Shown: positions 21,213 to 32,308 of the stretch, piece by piece
Position numbering within the stretch: the first letter of the stretch is position 1
How the letters are laid out: each line of letters begins with the position of its first letter
Assembly (NCBI GenBank): GCA_030704615.1
Contig: CM060731.1
Span: 63,778,756 to 63,842,755 of the forward strand
Length of the DNA stretch: 64,000 nt
Origin: Takakia lepidozioides
Taxonomy: Eukaryota; Streptophyta; Takakiopsida; Takakiales; Takakiaceae
Direction: 5' to 3'
Made by a program: the position numbers and the translations under genes
Notes under the pieces: generated by a model
Databases searched by the model: none
What the model was told of the DNA's origin: nothing
The model's input: only the letters and a program-made list of their open reading frames with translations

Positions 21213-21730
21213 TTGTGCTAGACTACTTTATTGTGCATATATGTGTGGTGTGGTTTGGACAGCGATGTAGTTGTGTAGCGATATGTATGCGCACGACAGC
21301 TGTCAAGTTAAATAAGCACAGTGTGAAAACAGCTAGAATAAAACTAGTTATTTGTATTTAACACTTGGATTTAGGTCAAGTGTTAAATCAGGTGTCAAGT
21401 TTAGTTTGACACCTGGTCCGTCTTATCTTCACGAGAGCGGCAGTCGCGCGGCTCATCTCTCTCGAGTTGAGCCTGCGCGACCGAGCTCCTGCATGTGTTT
21501 AGAGTGTGCTTATGTGGGATAGGTTGTTGTGGGGTGGAGTCCCCATAGCTTGGGGTGCCCCTGGCTCGACTTCATTTCAAGAGTGATAGCGATGGATTTC
21601 ATATTTCTTGTGTTGGAGTGTGTCCTTTTTAGCTTTGTTTATCATTGTGCTAGACTACTTTATTGTGCATATATGTGTGGTGTGGTTTGGACAGCGATGT
21701 AGTTGTGTAGCGATATGTATGCGCACGACA
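21213..21730 (+). repeat. E1 right-end repeats B1-A2-B2
   Basis: B1 (21213-21298) and B2 (21645-21730) are 86 bp and identical over their whole length. A2 (21301-21644) lies between them and matches A1. Two extra bases, GC, separate B1 from A2, giving the palindrome GACAGCTGTC at the junction. B2 ends CACGACA next to the target duplication. The same order occurs in E2. Confidence 0.92.
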
Positions 21731-22275
21731 TCCCCGACATTGTAATGGTCATTGTAGAAAACAATGGAGTTTGGCAAACCGCCGTAGCCGCCCCCAACAA
21801 TGTACTGGCTGCACCTTGCTTTGCAGCACCACCCACTGGCATTTCCCAAGCCACACCAACTCTCCCCAATGACACTCGTGGCTCTACCTCTAACACTTGG
21901 GCGAGCGGGTGCCATTGATGGCGTAGGTGGCACTGTCTTAGCCAATGTAAAGGACTGTGGAAGCCTTGTCTGTGGATTTGTTTCCCCCCTTTGTGGATCA
22001 AAATCCACATCCGCTCCTCTTGGCTCAGGAGCACGCGTTGCTGCTCAAGTGACAGCAGCAACAATGTTCAATACATGCAATGGCCCTGCAAGTGCGGCTC
22101 TATACATGAAGCCCATACCAATCTGATCTTCCCTAGGCATAGGAGGTTGTGCAGGTGGGGCTTGAACCTCAAGCCTTGGAGCTGGCGCAACATGACTAGT
22201 GGCCATGGCAGCAAGATGTTGCTCTAGTTGGGCAAGTCTATCCACCATGCCTTGGTCATGACCTTGACCCTGACC

Positions 22276-23460
22276 CTATGCTCCTTGGTTTTGGTTACGA
22301 CCTCCACCCCGACCTCTGCCTCCTCTACCTCTCTGGACTACATTGCCCTCGTCTCGGCCACCATTGTTCCATTGGAACTGGCCTGGCCATAGCTCAGGAT
22401 GCAAGCCATAACAATGGGCCTCCTCATGCCCATACTTTCCACAATGCCCACACTGCAAGTAGGCTGTGCCTGTGCCGGCCCTTTGCCTCACTCCGGACAA
22501 TCCTTCTTGACATGGGGTCCTCCACAATCCAACAAGTCACACCCAACTGTTGTTGGTCTGAGAATGAAGGAAGAGATCTCTTCATCTAGACCTCTGCATC
22601 TGAGATCCTCTATGTCCTTCCCTCGGCTTCACCTGAGCCCATTGTTGCCTTGAACACGTTGGGGTAGTGATTGTTGTTGGCTAGGAGCCCCACTTTGTTG
22701 TGTCTCCTTGCCAAACCCCACCATAACCACTCGTTTGTCCACCATATTGAGCTCTATATGCTCTACCAGTAAAAACACATTTGCTAAGGTGGGTTGGTCC
22801 ACTTGTAGGAGAGTTGCATCTCGCACCCTTCACCTCAGCTCCTTGTCCAGGATCTCATACCAGAACTGGACTACCTGAGCTTCTGTAACCCCTTGGGTTA
22901 CGTTTATCAAGCGCCTCATGCGGGTGTAAGTCTCCCTCAAACTCTCAGTAGACCTTCGTTGGAACTCTTGCAAGCTCCGCAACTTCTCTGTCCTTATCCC
23001 TTGGTAGTTTCTCCTCAACTCCTCGAAGAACTCCACAACTGGGTTAAAGACAGGCATGGGTGCTGGTACTGCAGCAGGAGCTTGAGTGGATTTCCCAGCT
23101 CCTGTATCACTTGTCCCACTACTAGTGCTTGCAGTTGGAGATGTTTGTGTAGCTGTTGGTGTTACCGCTGCCCTTGTGCCTCTAGTGATGGAGACATAGT
23201 TAGGTGACCAATACTCTTGCCACTCCTCAATCTCCACCGCATATCCCCGCCTAAATTCATGGTAATCATCCATGGGCGGCCCCTCAAGGTGCTGGAATAG
23301 CCCCTTCCACGCCATAAAGGGCGTAAACAGTTGTGGATTGCGCATTTGCTGCAAATCACACCAACTGTCAAACTCTTGTATGAAGTCATCAAGCTCGATG
23401 TTGCCCACAGATCCAGAGTATTTACTGGCCCCTTGGTAGCTCCATACATCTCCTCCATCG
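22276..23460 (-). pseudogene. E3 gag (interrupted)
   Basis: The longest frame (23408-22830, 192 codons) begins MGNIELDDFIQEFDSWCDLQ and continues through RSTESLRETYTRMRRLINVT, covering the point where E1 gag is frameshifted. A stop after DKELR is followed by RVRDATLLQVDQPTLANVFL in a continuing frame. The second zinc knuckle CGHCGKYGHEEAHC and a Gly/Arg-rich tract lie at 22450-22276; the first knuckle is damaged. Confidence 0.85.
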
Positions 23461-23469
23461 TGTCCTACA

Positions 23470-26097
23470 ACAATGGCACGGAAATGACTTGCACCCTCGG
23501 CGAGAATCCTCCTGACTCCGAGTCTGAACCTTCCTCAGAAGACACTAAAGGTGAAGGTGGCCTAAACCACACACCTCATCTTGTGTACCCACTAGTATCA
23601 CCGGTGCTCGTACCGGCACTCCCCTCAGCAACTGGTGGCACCTCCGTGATAAAAACTCACAACCCAACCGATTGTCAACCAGTCTCTAATCCCCACTTTC
23701 CATAAGGTAACCGGGTAGAGAACCTGTTGCAGCTAACTGGTTCAAGCAGGAATAATAGGTTTCTAACGTAGACCTATACCTGCACCTGCATCCACCGTAA
23801 GCACTCATATGGTCTGTTGGTCATCAACCCAGCCTCACCATAGAAGAAACACTGGTGGTCTTGCTGGTCATCACTCCAGCCTCACCACCGATAGCATATT
23901 CTAGGATTGGCCGGTGATCAAATCCGGACCAACCTCTATGAAAACAAGCGCCCACACAAAGCTAACATGGCGCACAGTCAAGCATGCAGGTGTGGAGAGG
24001 ATCCAAACACGAGAAAATCAAGACAACAACTCCCCCACACCAAAAACACTCCACAGTATCGCTCCTGCAAGGACACCCCAGCCAAACCCAGACTGACTAT
24101 TGCCTCCACCTACGGAAAGGTTTTGGCCTACAGAGATGGTGAAAGACTATGGGGAAGAGAAACTAAAGCAATTCCTAACCCCAGAATGCTCTCATCCCAC
24201 CACTCTCCCTCCTGTCTCTATCCACTCGCTTGTATGGCCGTGGCAAGTATCCTTCAAATATCCCTCAATCAATCCTTTGAGATCTTTTCAACATTGTCCA
24301 CCAAATCTCCTCGAAGGGTTCTCCAATACTCCTCCAATACTCCTCCAATGACCCCAAAGATCCTCCAAACAATCCTCCAAGGACCCCAAAGATCCTACAA
24401 ACACTCCTCCAAGGGCCCTCAAATATCTTCCAAACAATCTTCCAAAGGCCCTTAAATTTCACTACTTCATTTCAATGTTGATACCTTAACAGAGGTATAG
24501 TCTGAGGTTGCTAGGGTCCCTTATGTTGATGATACTTTTACAGAGGTATAGTCTGAAAATGAGGGTTCTATTTGGTATACTAATAGAGGTATAGTCTGAG
24601 CTAATTAGGGTCCACATATGGTGATACCTCAACAAAGATATAGTAAAATGGACAAGCTCCTGTTTGGTATACTAACAGAGGTATAGTCTGAGCATACACT
24701 ACTAGGGTTTGTAATGAAGAGCTAGATTGCAAGTCCTTGACTTCTATGCTTCTACTCAAGCAAAAATATGGTCTCTAGGTGGTCATAAGAGGCATCTTCT
24801 TGCTCTCTTCCATCCCAATGTGCAACCAAGAGTGGTCCAACTCGACTTGCAAGTCATTGTCCACCAAATCAATCCCCCTTCTAGTCCTTGGGATTTGCTT
24901 GCAAACAACCATATCTCCATTGCCAAGCAATCATGCATTTGTCTCCTCATCACTTGACAATTGCTCCAAATCAACACAAATTATCTCAATGTGTAGGAGC
25001 AATGCTTGTCACTTACAATAATTCTCCCAAGCAATCCACCTTGGATCCCACTCTCATGTCATATGCCTCCTTTGGGGTCTTGCACTAATCCATCATCCAT
25101 GTGCTCCCCTTGGTCATTTGAATGCATGTTCCATGACCTCTTGGCCTATGTGTTGATCTCCTTCATCATAACATGAATCAACACCTCTCCACTTCACACA
25201 CAAATGGATCTCAAGGCCTTCACCTCTTGCTAGTTCAAGAGCTCCCCTTCTCAAACTTGAACTTACAAACTCAAGCGAGCATGCTCCATACATGCACCAC
25301 TTGCTTGGTCAACTATCCACCACAAAGCTCGCACTACCAAGAGCATGAATAGCCAAGTATTGCCTCCCCCTCTTGTCACATTACATGGTTAGGGTGAAGC
25401 TATGCATACATTGAATGATGATTTCCCTTCAAGGATTTCCCACCATATATTCTTCAAGCCCTTCCAAATGACGCCCTAAGCTTGGCTCCACACCCCCATG
25501 ATTGGAAGATTTCTTCACATGCTCCCTTTCAAAACCTCTTGAGCTTCTTAGTACTCTCCAAGTACTTGCCCTTGTTGTCTTCAAGCCCAAAGCCTATGTA
25601 GCTCCTTGGCTTCTTTTCCACAACATCCACACTTTGAACTTGATTAATCCTAGCTTGATAGTGAAATGAGCACTAACAAACCTTTAGTCACTCTCCACAA
25701 GCCATGGCGCACACCATTGACTCCATAATGCATACAAAAGATTCTCAAACCTAGAATCCATGCTTCCACACACACAAGACTTCCTCTTTGCAATCCTTGC
25801 AAAATCTTGTGACTCAAGAGCTTTCTTCTCTAACTCTCCAACTCCTTGGTGCATGCAACACTCCAGCATATTTCCTTGCAACCCCTTGCAAGCCTTGTGA
25901 TACAAGAGCTAAATTCTCCTAGCTCTCAACCACTTTAACATACAAGTGCAAAACTAATCTTTACACTTTGCATTCACAAGCATAAGGTGATCTTCTTGTA
26001 GTGATAAGAGATGAGAAATGAGAGAAGTGGAAGACAATGAAAACTCTCAAAGCATGAAGCAATCACACTAAGAACAAGCCCTAGTCCTTCCAAGTGA
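23470..26097 (-). other. E3 leader with internal tandem repeats
   Basis: This non-coding region lies between the A repeat and gag. A run of 'cctccaatactcctccaat'-like units lies at 24330-24440. At 24485-24700 about five copies of 'acagaggtatagtctgag' recur every ~55-60 bp. The rest (24720-26060) is rich in 'cttg/caag' words and holds no gene that I can see. Positions 23470-24100 match E1 12.9-13.66 kb. Confidence 0.55.
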
Positions 26098-26418
26098 AAT
26101 CCACTCTATCACATAAACTAAGTCAAGCCAAGAGCACCCTTGCTAAGGGAATCCACCCTACAAAGCCCTCAACACACTCCCTCTCAATACCTAGAGCTAT
26201 GGAGGTGAGAGAAGCTCATGGAGGCTCAACTACAAGAAGATGAGCCTCCTCCATCCTCACAAGGGGAAAACCTATCCTCATGTCCCAAGTGAGGCTCGAC
26301 ACCTCACTTGACATGTGAGACCCAATGAAGTCCCAACACACAAAATATAAATATAAATATCTAAAATGCCCTAGTTAACTAGAAGTAGGTAATTCTAGAT
26401 AACCATGACTATGGCACA
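26098..26418 (-). repeat. E3 5' terminal repeat A (E2 subfamily)
   Basis: Read on the minus strand it starts TGTGCCATAGTCATGG and follows A2 of E2 (41429-41751) closely, ending near GATAGAGTGGATT before diverging into the leader. No B segment is present on either side, the same arrangement as at the left end of E1. The inverted repeats CCAAGTGAGG-like/CCTCACTTGG and GGAGGCTCA/TGAGCCTCC are present. Confidence 0.8.
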
Positions 26419-26620
26419 ATCAATATTTTCAGGAATAATGGTCACCTCTGGGGCATACAACATCCCATCAGAACTGACCCTGAAGCTGGTGCCTGCTAAC
26501 TGCTGGTTATTGGATGAGATTGCATATAAGGCCCTTACACCTGAACCCACATGGTAACCAACCAGCCAGGAAGCTTCTTGAGGTGAGGCTGGGACAACAG
26601 ATCAGTCCAACAAGATAGGA
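26419..26620 (-). other. open frame of unknown origin abutting E3
   Basis: A minus-strand frame without stops runs about 60 codons up to the E3 edge: EASWLVGYHVGSGVRALYAI, then SSNNQQLAGTSFRVSSDGML and YAPEVTIIPENI. It is preceded by a plausible acceptor (gttgtcccag). It could be a host exon disrupted by E3 or part of an older repeat. I do not recognise the protein. Confidence 0.35.
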
Positions 26621-27015
26621 GATTGCCCATGACTGAATCCCAACCTAAGGTCACACGTCTTCAGGAGAAGCCCTCCACGATGGAATTAGCAGGGAGCAGG
26701 GAGTCTGATCGTTATCCCAAAAATGCAGGATATATGACAGGCCAGCCGCTTCCCATTGTGCCCAGCGCTTAGAGCAAGGAAATAGCACATCCGATTCTCG
26801 ATTAAGGTTCCCAAAGAGCGGTTGTGTGAGAACCTCGTGAGCTGTATTGCGAGAGAAAGAGACGTAGCTTACACCAAGAACTCCAAATAGTCTGTCATGC
26901 CTACGAACCCATCCTTGGATTCATGTTTGTTTTCTCCCTCTGAACAATCCATCTTAACGAATGAGGTCGGAGCTAGTGCGAGGGATAGTAGCATGCTCTA
27001 CTTTCCTGGCCGTCA

Positions 27016-27496
27016 CTGGGCTCAGTGCGGTTTATTGAGAATGTAGCGGTGGATCATAGGAACATGATGCCAACATTGGCTGCATTCTCAGGTGTGGTGG
27101 CTTGGGGTGGTGAGCTCTTGGAGGGCAATAGCCATGCAGACGATAGGCCACCATCTGATGAGGACAAACAATTGGCATACAAGGCTAAGTTGCTTCCTCA
27201 TGTGCCTGCGCCTATTCCACTGTGGGGTACGGTTGGGAATTTGCAGCGAGTAGCAGGTGAGTGTGTGCACCAAGCATGGCAGGAGGCCTTTCCATTGATG
27301 AGTGAGGGGAGTTCAGTGACATCACCTGGATCTCCTCAGTTAGCTCCTTTGGACACAGTGCCCATTACGTGGCAACCACCTGACTCAGGGATTTGTTTGC
27401 TAGACCTGTTTGGAGGCATGAGCACTGGGCTTATAGGAGTGTTGTAAGCTGGGATCAAAGTACGCAAGTTTTTATATGTGGAGAAGGATGAGATTG
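27016..27496 (+). mobile_element. fragment of the E1/E2 family (linker to methyltransferase motif I)
   Basis: This copy matches E2 31042-31520 closely, from RFIENVAVDHRNMMPTLAAF to ICLLDLFGGMSTGLIGVL, where a stop follows. It continues KVRKFLYVEKDEIA before leaving the family. Both ends are abrupt and no terminal repeat is attached. Confidence 0.85.
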
Positions 27497-27699
27497 CTTC
27501 TAGTGGACACATGGAAGTCGGTGGTCCGTGGATGATATTGGATATTATGTTGACACGTGGCGACACTCTCAGCATGGACACGTGTCCTGTGTCGGTGCTA
27601 CGAAATGGATGGAGTGAAAAATTCAATGACTTCCGAAACCACTTGTTGAGTGATTGCGAAATGACTCACAGAGTCATTCTATGAAAACTGAGAATATAC

Positions 27700-28075
27700 A
27701 ATATCACTCAAACCGTGGTTATGTGAGTGGATGACGTCTCTTAGCAGGTCATTGGAATGATTACCCACATAGTGGTATGTAAGCTGTTTGAATCATCCAT
27801 GGTGTCTCTCTGAGTGGGACCTATGGATTGGAATGATTACAAACACAGTGGTGTGTAAGTAATTAGGAATACCACTGGAGGAATTCATACCACTAATACA
27901 GTAATATATAGGTGATTACGTATACCACTACAGGAGTGGTAATGGAGGCAATTGTGAGTATTTGGCTACTCTTACAGTTTTAAATTATACCACTATTACA
28001 GTGGCGTACAAGTGATTAGGAACATGACTAGAGGAACGCATACCACTATTGTAGTGAAAGAAGTACCATTGGGGA
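27700..28075. repeat. degenerate tandem repeat (~50-65 bp)
   Basis: Variants of 'ataccactattacagtggt', 'gtgtgtaagtgattagga' and 'aataccactggaggaattca' recur about six times. Each unit is partly self-complementary (accact/agtggt), so single units could fold. No coding content was seen. Confidence 0.65.
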
Positions 28076-28269
28076 TTCAAGCTCCACAAAATAAATAAAA
28101 TCCCAGAGAGTAAGTGCTGGAACACTGTCAACAAAATCCAGCCATGATAAAAGTCTGAGCCTAACTTCTACATAGCGTCTCCGCATGCATGCTAGGAACA
28201 CTGAACTGTTTTCCTGCCTTCTTCTCATTGCCAGCAATGTCTACGCCCGGGCGAACGAAATTGTAAGCC

Positions 28270-28640
28270 CTCTTCATGTTCATCTCTGGCCAGGGCTGCC
28301 AGGCTCACATTTGATGTTGATGTACACCAGGGGAATGTTCAGAATGACATCTGGTACAATTCCAGCTTTGATAATGTCACCATGAATCTCTTTGCCCCTT
28401 CCCAGGGCTGCTAGGCTCCCATATGCATATTACAAACACAAATGAACATGACGTGGTCTTGCTTCATCCCATCCCACATCATTTGCTCCTAGATTTCCAA
28501 AGCCTTAATCCCATACCCATGCTGCACATACCTTGCAATCATGGCACTCCAAAAGACCACATCTCGTTCAACCACCTCTCTTGATCCTCTTTCAGAAGCT
28601 GTGGTCATGGTTGAGGTGCCTGATTTTATCAACTGTGCCA
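28270..28640 (-). pseudogene. PPR protein fragment
   Basis: Minus-strand translation gives VVERDVVFWSAMIARYVQHG, YGIKALEI, a stop, then EQMMWDGMKQDHVMFICVCN, a plant PPR motif pair. Further on a VPDVILNIPLVYINIK segment is a decayed L-type motif. Stops and frame changes make it non-functional. It is closely related to the PPR fragment at 61.9-62.2 kb. Confidence 0.75.
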
Positions 28641-30019
28641 CTGTAGCTGCTACCTTTAGTTGACCATCTACCCATGCAGCAGGTTTCTTGTAGCTATTGA
28701 TCCACATGGAATCATAGGTAATATGGGGCTTGAAGTCCGGCCTTCTTGGATGAATCTGGACCCAGACTCTATCCCTGCTCCTTCAGCTATCCATGCCGCT
28801 GCACAAATCATGCATATATCATTGCCTTGTTGCTAACACCTGACAATGACAGCCTAGATTTGTTCTAGGGAACACCCAACTCAACTTATCACTATGGTCA
28901 ATTGCATCTGCTACTCTCTGTAATCCAACAGACATTTCACCTTTTTGCCTCGATTGTCGCACCATTGACTGGGGTCAGAAAAAATATTCATTCCACAGCT
29001 TTTCCTCGTCTCAGCTATTACCTGTTTAGAACTGGATACTTCCCTATTGTCACATTGGCAGTACCATGTCAAAGTCACTCCAAACTATCAAAGGTTCACT
29101 CAACCAGCTAACTTGCAAAATTCAACATGAAAATTTAGGGCCAATTTTGATAAGAGGGAAAAACAGGATGAAAGTGTGTTGAAGAAGGTGCCTTCACTAG
29201 TAGTGCCTAATTTTATCAATTGTGTCGCTACTGCTGCGGCTTCCAGTTGACCATCTACCCATGCAGGTTTCTTGCAGCTATTGATCCACAGGGAATTATA
29301 GGTAATCGTGAGCTTGAAGTCCTGCCCTCTTGGATGAATCTGGACCGGCCCGACTCTACCCCTGCTCCCTCAGCTATCCAAGCTCTGCACAAATCATGCA
29401 TACATCCTTCCCTTGCTGCTAGCGGCTGACAATGACAGCCTACAATTGTTCCAGCAAACACCCAACCCTACTTATCACCCATGCAGAATTCAACATGCAT
29501 CCCAGGGCCAAGTCTGATGAGAGGGAAAAACAGGCTGAAACGTGCCCTCACCACATTGTCCTTGACCCATGGAGGATTTGACCGACCATCAACCCAAAAT
29601 GGCCTCTTGTGCGTGCTGTTTGTCTGTAGTCAGGTAATGTCGGATTGGTCTGTGAGAACCACCACGGTGCAGCTGAGCAAGCAGAGATTGAAACACGGCC
29701 TGCTAAGACCTGCAAGGTGACTCTCCCAAGAACCTTGTAAACAGTAGGATGAATACCAAATCATGGTACTCACAGGTACGAAGAGCCCACCTTTGCAGGA
29801 TGGACGAACTTCTTCACATTGTACATTAAGAAAAGCCACACTTGGTGATTGCGGTTGTCCCACCATCGTGAAGGATCGGTATAAAACTCATGCAACTTCA
29901 CATCACAAACGAGCTAACTTGCAGAATTCTACATAAAAATTTAGGGACTACTCTGGTAATAGGGAAAAACAGGGTGAAATGTGTTGAAGAAGGTACCTTC
30001 ATGCCACACGTTCAGCCAT
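28640..30019 (-). repeat. inverted, decayed copies of the 59-62 kb repeat block, with a PDF-motif piece
   Basis: Segments at 28870-29160, 29490-29700 and 29880-29990 are reverse-strand relatives of units at 59.05-59.66 and 61.13-61.86 kb. A PDF-motif remnant (LWNE.FS.PSQW type) lies at about 28945-29010. No intact gene is present. Confidence 0.6.
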
Positions 30020-30026
30020 CTCCACA

Positions 30027-31577
30027 TTGCCATCGATTCTGCAGGCACCAAGCAAGGCCTTTGTTGCTGCTGTCACTCGAGCAGCAACGCGTGCTCCTGA
30101 GCCAAGAGGAGCGGATGTCGATTTTGATCCACAAAGGGGGGAAACAAATCCACAGACAAGGCTTCCACAGTCCTTTACATTGGCTAAGACAATGCCACCT
30201 ACGCCATCAATGGTACCCGCTCGCCCAAGTGTGTCAGAGGTAGAGCCACGAGTGTCATTGGGGAGAGTTGGTGTGGCTCGGGAAATGCCAGTGGGTGGTA
30301 CTGCAAAAGCAAGGTGCAGCCAATGCATTTTTAGGGGCGGCTACGGCGGTTTGCCAACTCCATTATTTTCTGCAATGACCATTGCAATATCGGGGATTCG
30401 GCCAGCTCCCGTGTTCAGACTAGCAACTAGACTATCTGAGAGTGGTGATGCATCGACACTATCTGCGGAGATAGCAGATAAGGTACAGTCTATGGATGCT
30501 TTGGATTCAAGGGTGAAGTCAGCCACAGCTGCGCCATGGCAAGCGGCAGCTGCAAGGTTGCAGGAGTTGCCAGCTAGGCCAGCCATTGAGCGCAGCATGG
30601 TGATTCATGGGGTAGTCTTGGTGGACAATCAGGATGGAGTGTTTCAATTGGGTGGCCCAACCGGGAGGAGATATAGGCCACTGTGGGTCCTGTTGGATTC
30701 GGGAGCACAACCATTAATGTTGGGGAGAGCAGCAACTGCAGGCTTGGGCTTTACAGAGGCAGACTTGGAGCCTTGCCCTTTCCAAATTCAAAAATCTTTG
30801 GGTGGTTCAGAGAAGACGCGAGGGATTACATGCCATGAGCTCTACATTCGATTGCAGCCGGATCATCCTACGGATGGCTCAGTCATGAGAGCTAAAGCCA
30901 TTGTTACGGACGCGATGTCCTATGATGTGCTTGTTGGTGGGGCTGTGTTATACCCCATGGGATTTACTTTGGACTTTTGGGAGGAAACGGCATCCTACAG
31001 GGCGGAGTGGCAGTCAGGAGATGACCGACGTGCACTGCTCCCAGTGCGGTTTATTGGGAATATAGCAGTAGATCATATGAACATGATGCCCACATTGGCT
31101 GCATTCTCGGGTGTGGTGGCTTGGGGTGGTGAGCTCTTGGAGGGCAACAGCCATGCAGATGATAGGCCACCATCTGATGAGGACAAACAACTGGCATACA
31201 AGGCTGAGTTGCTTCCTCTTGTGCCTGTGCATATTCCACTGTGGGGTACGGTTGGGAATTTGCAGCGAGTAGCAGGCGAGAGTGTGCACCAAGCATGGCA
31301 GGAGACCTTTCCATTGATGAGTAAGGAGAGTTCACTGACATTACCTGGATCTTCTCAGTTAGCTCCTTTGGACACAGTGCCTATTACGTGGCAACCATCT
31401 GACTCAGGGATTTGTTTGCTAGACCTGTTTGGAGGCATGAGCACTGGGCTTATAGGAGTGTTGCAAGCTGGGATTAAAGTACGAAAATACTTGTATGTGG
31501 AGAAGGATGAGATAGCTCGGCATATCTCTATGCGCCAGGTGGCTATGGTGGAGCTGCAAGTGGAGGCTACGCCATAG
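30027..31577 (+). pseudogene. E2 protease with truncated methyltransferase
   Basis: This 516-codon uninterrupted frame is the longest readable polyprotein piece of the family. It covers the gag end (APEPRGADVDFDPQRGE), the protease (LLDSGAQPLMLGRAATAGLG; YDVLVGGAVLYPMGFTLD), the linker and methyltransferase motif I-II (GICLLDLFGGMSTGLIGVLQ; KVRKYLYVEKDEIARHIS). It ends at MRQVAMVELQVEATP and a stop. Compared with E1, about 1.1 kb carrying motifs IV to X is deleted, so the catalytic Cys is lost. The sequence then resumes at the RT upstream region (31640). Confidence 0.88.
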
Positions 31578-31627
31578 TCAGGGTGGACGGATAAAGCCAA
31601 GAGGTTGCTATCTAGCAACCAAAGGAT

Positions 31628-32308
31628 GTGTCTCCTACTTCCAAGCCTGGTGTACCCAAGGTTGCAGTCACTGAGGACAACTGGGAACCAGATATTGGAC
31701 CTACAGTCACTGGAGGAGAGAGGCGGAGGATCCAGCAATTTCTAAGGGCTTATAGAAATTGCTTTACCTTCGGTTTGAACGATTTGAGGAGTTTGAAGGG
31801 CCAAGAGATTTGTATTGATTTGGCAAGTGACACGCCAATTTTTCGAATGCCCTACATGTATAGTGACATGGAGAGGTCTTTGATCCAGTCACGGACTGTG
31901 GAGTTGTTCGAAGCTGGATTGGTGGAGTTATCAGGAATATGCCTTGACAACGGTGATGCCAACTAAGAAGGATATATATGACAATTGGACAGAAAAGAGG
32001 ATGTGTGAGGACTACCGACTGTGAACCGTCAGACTAAGTCCGATAGATATGTCATTCCAACTCTAGAGGAGATCTTTGATGCCATTGGGTATGCAAAGGT
32101 GTTTAGCACATTGGACTTGCGATCCGGTTACCACCAGTTGTCAATCAAAGAGGCTGACAAGCAAAAGACGGCATTCTGGGGGATTGACCAACATGGGAAT
32201 GATTGCTTGTACCAATGGCGGTTCCTACCGTTTGGGATGAAGAATGCTCTTGCAGAGTTTCAGAGGGTCATGGATATGATTTTTGCGGGGTTAGACTTCG
32301 TCCGGTGC
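31628..32308 (+). pseudogene. E2 reverse transcriptase, N-terminal part
   Basis: KVAVTEDNWEPDIGPTVTGG leads into the RT: SLKGQEICIDLASDTPIFRM, then a shift near 31950, then VFSTLDLRSGYHQLSIKEAD and RFLPFGMKNALAEFQRVMD. It is cut at FVRC, where E4 is inserted. The missing YIDD resumes at 38702, after the second copy of the GGTGC target site. Confidence 0.9.

Larger units (their letters stand above)
9948..21730 (+). mobile_element. E1: Ty3/gypsy-like retrotransposon with methyltransferase, PHD finger and split direct repeats
   Basis: This 11.8-kb element is inserted in E3. The left end begins TGTCAAG and the right end finishes CACGACA. The flanks share TCCC (or ATCCC, depending on where the last A is assigned), and removing E1 restores the E3 sequence. 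The order is repeat A1, a long leader, gag with zinc knuckles, protease, DNMT3-like methyltransferase, RT/RNase H, DDE integrase, PHD finger, a purine-rich tract, then B1-A2-B2. Many frameshifts mean no full polyprotein is readable. The domain order and DDE integrase place it near Ty3/gypsy; the terminal structure is not that of a normal LTR element. Confidence 0.9.
21731..26418 (-). mobile_element. E3 retrotransposon, 5' part (A repeat, leader, gag, start of protease)
   Basis: This is a minus-strand relative of E1. From right to left it has an A-type terminal repeat (26418 to about 26098), a 2.6-kb leader, gag (23460-22276) and the segment between gag and protease (22248-21731). The last part breaks at the E1 insertion and resumes at 9947. 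Its A repeat belongs to the E2 subfamily and not to that of E1, so the E1 subfamily jumped into a member of the other subfamily. Confidence 0.88.

Noticed and set aside
9948-21730. Classifying E1 as a DIRS/Ngaro element because of its split repeats
   Set aside because: No tyrosine recombinase or DIRS-type methyltransferase was seen. A Ty3/gypsy-type DDE integrase and an aspartic protease are present, and a short target duplication exists.
24485-24700. A possible CRISPR-like array of regularly spaced repeats
   Set aside because: This is a plant nuclear retrotransposon leader. The spacers are themselves similar and the repeats are degenerate.
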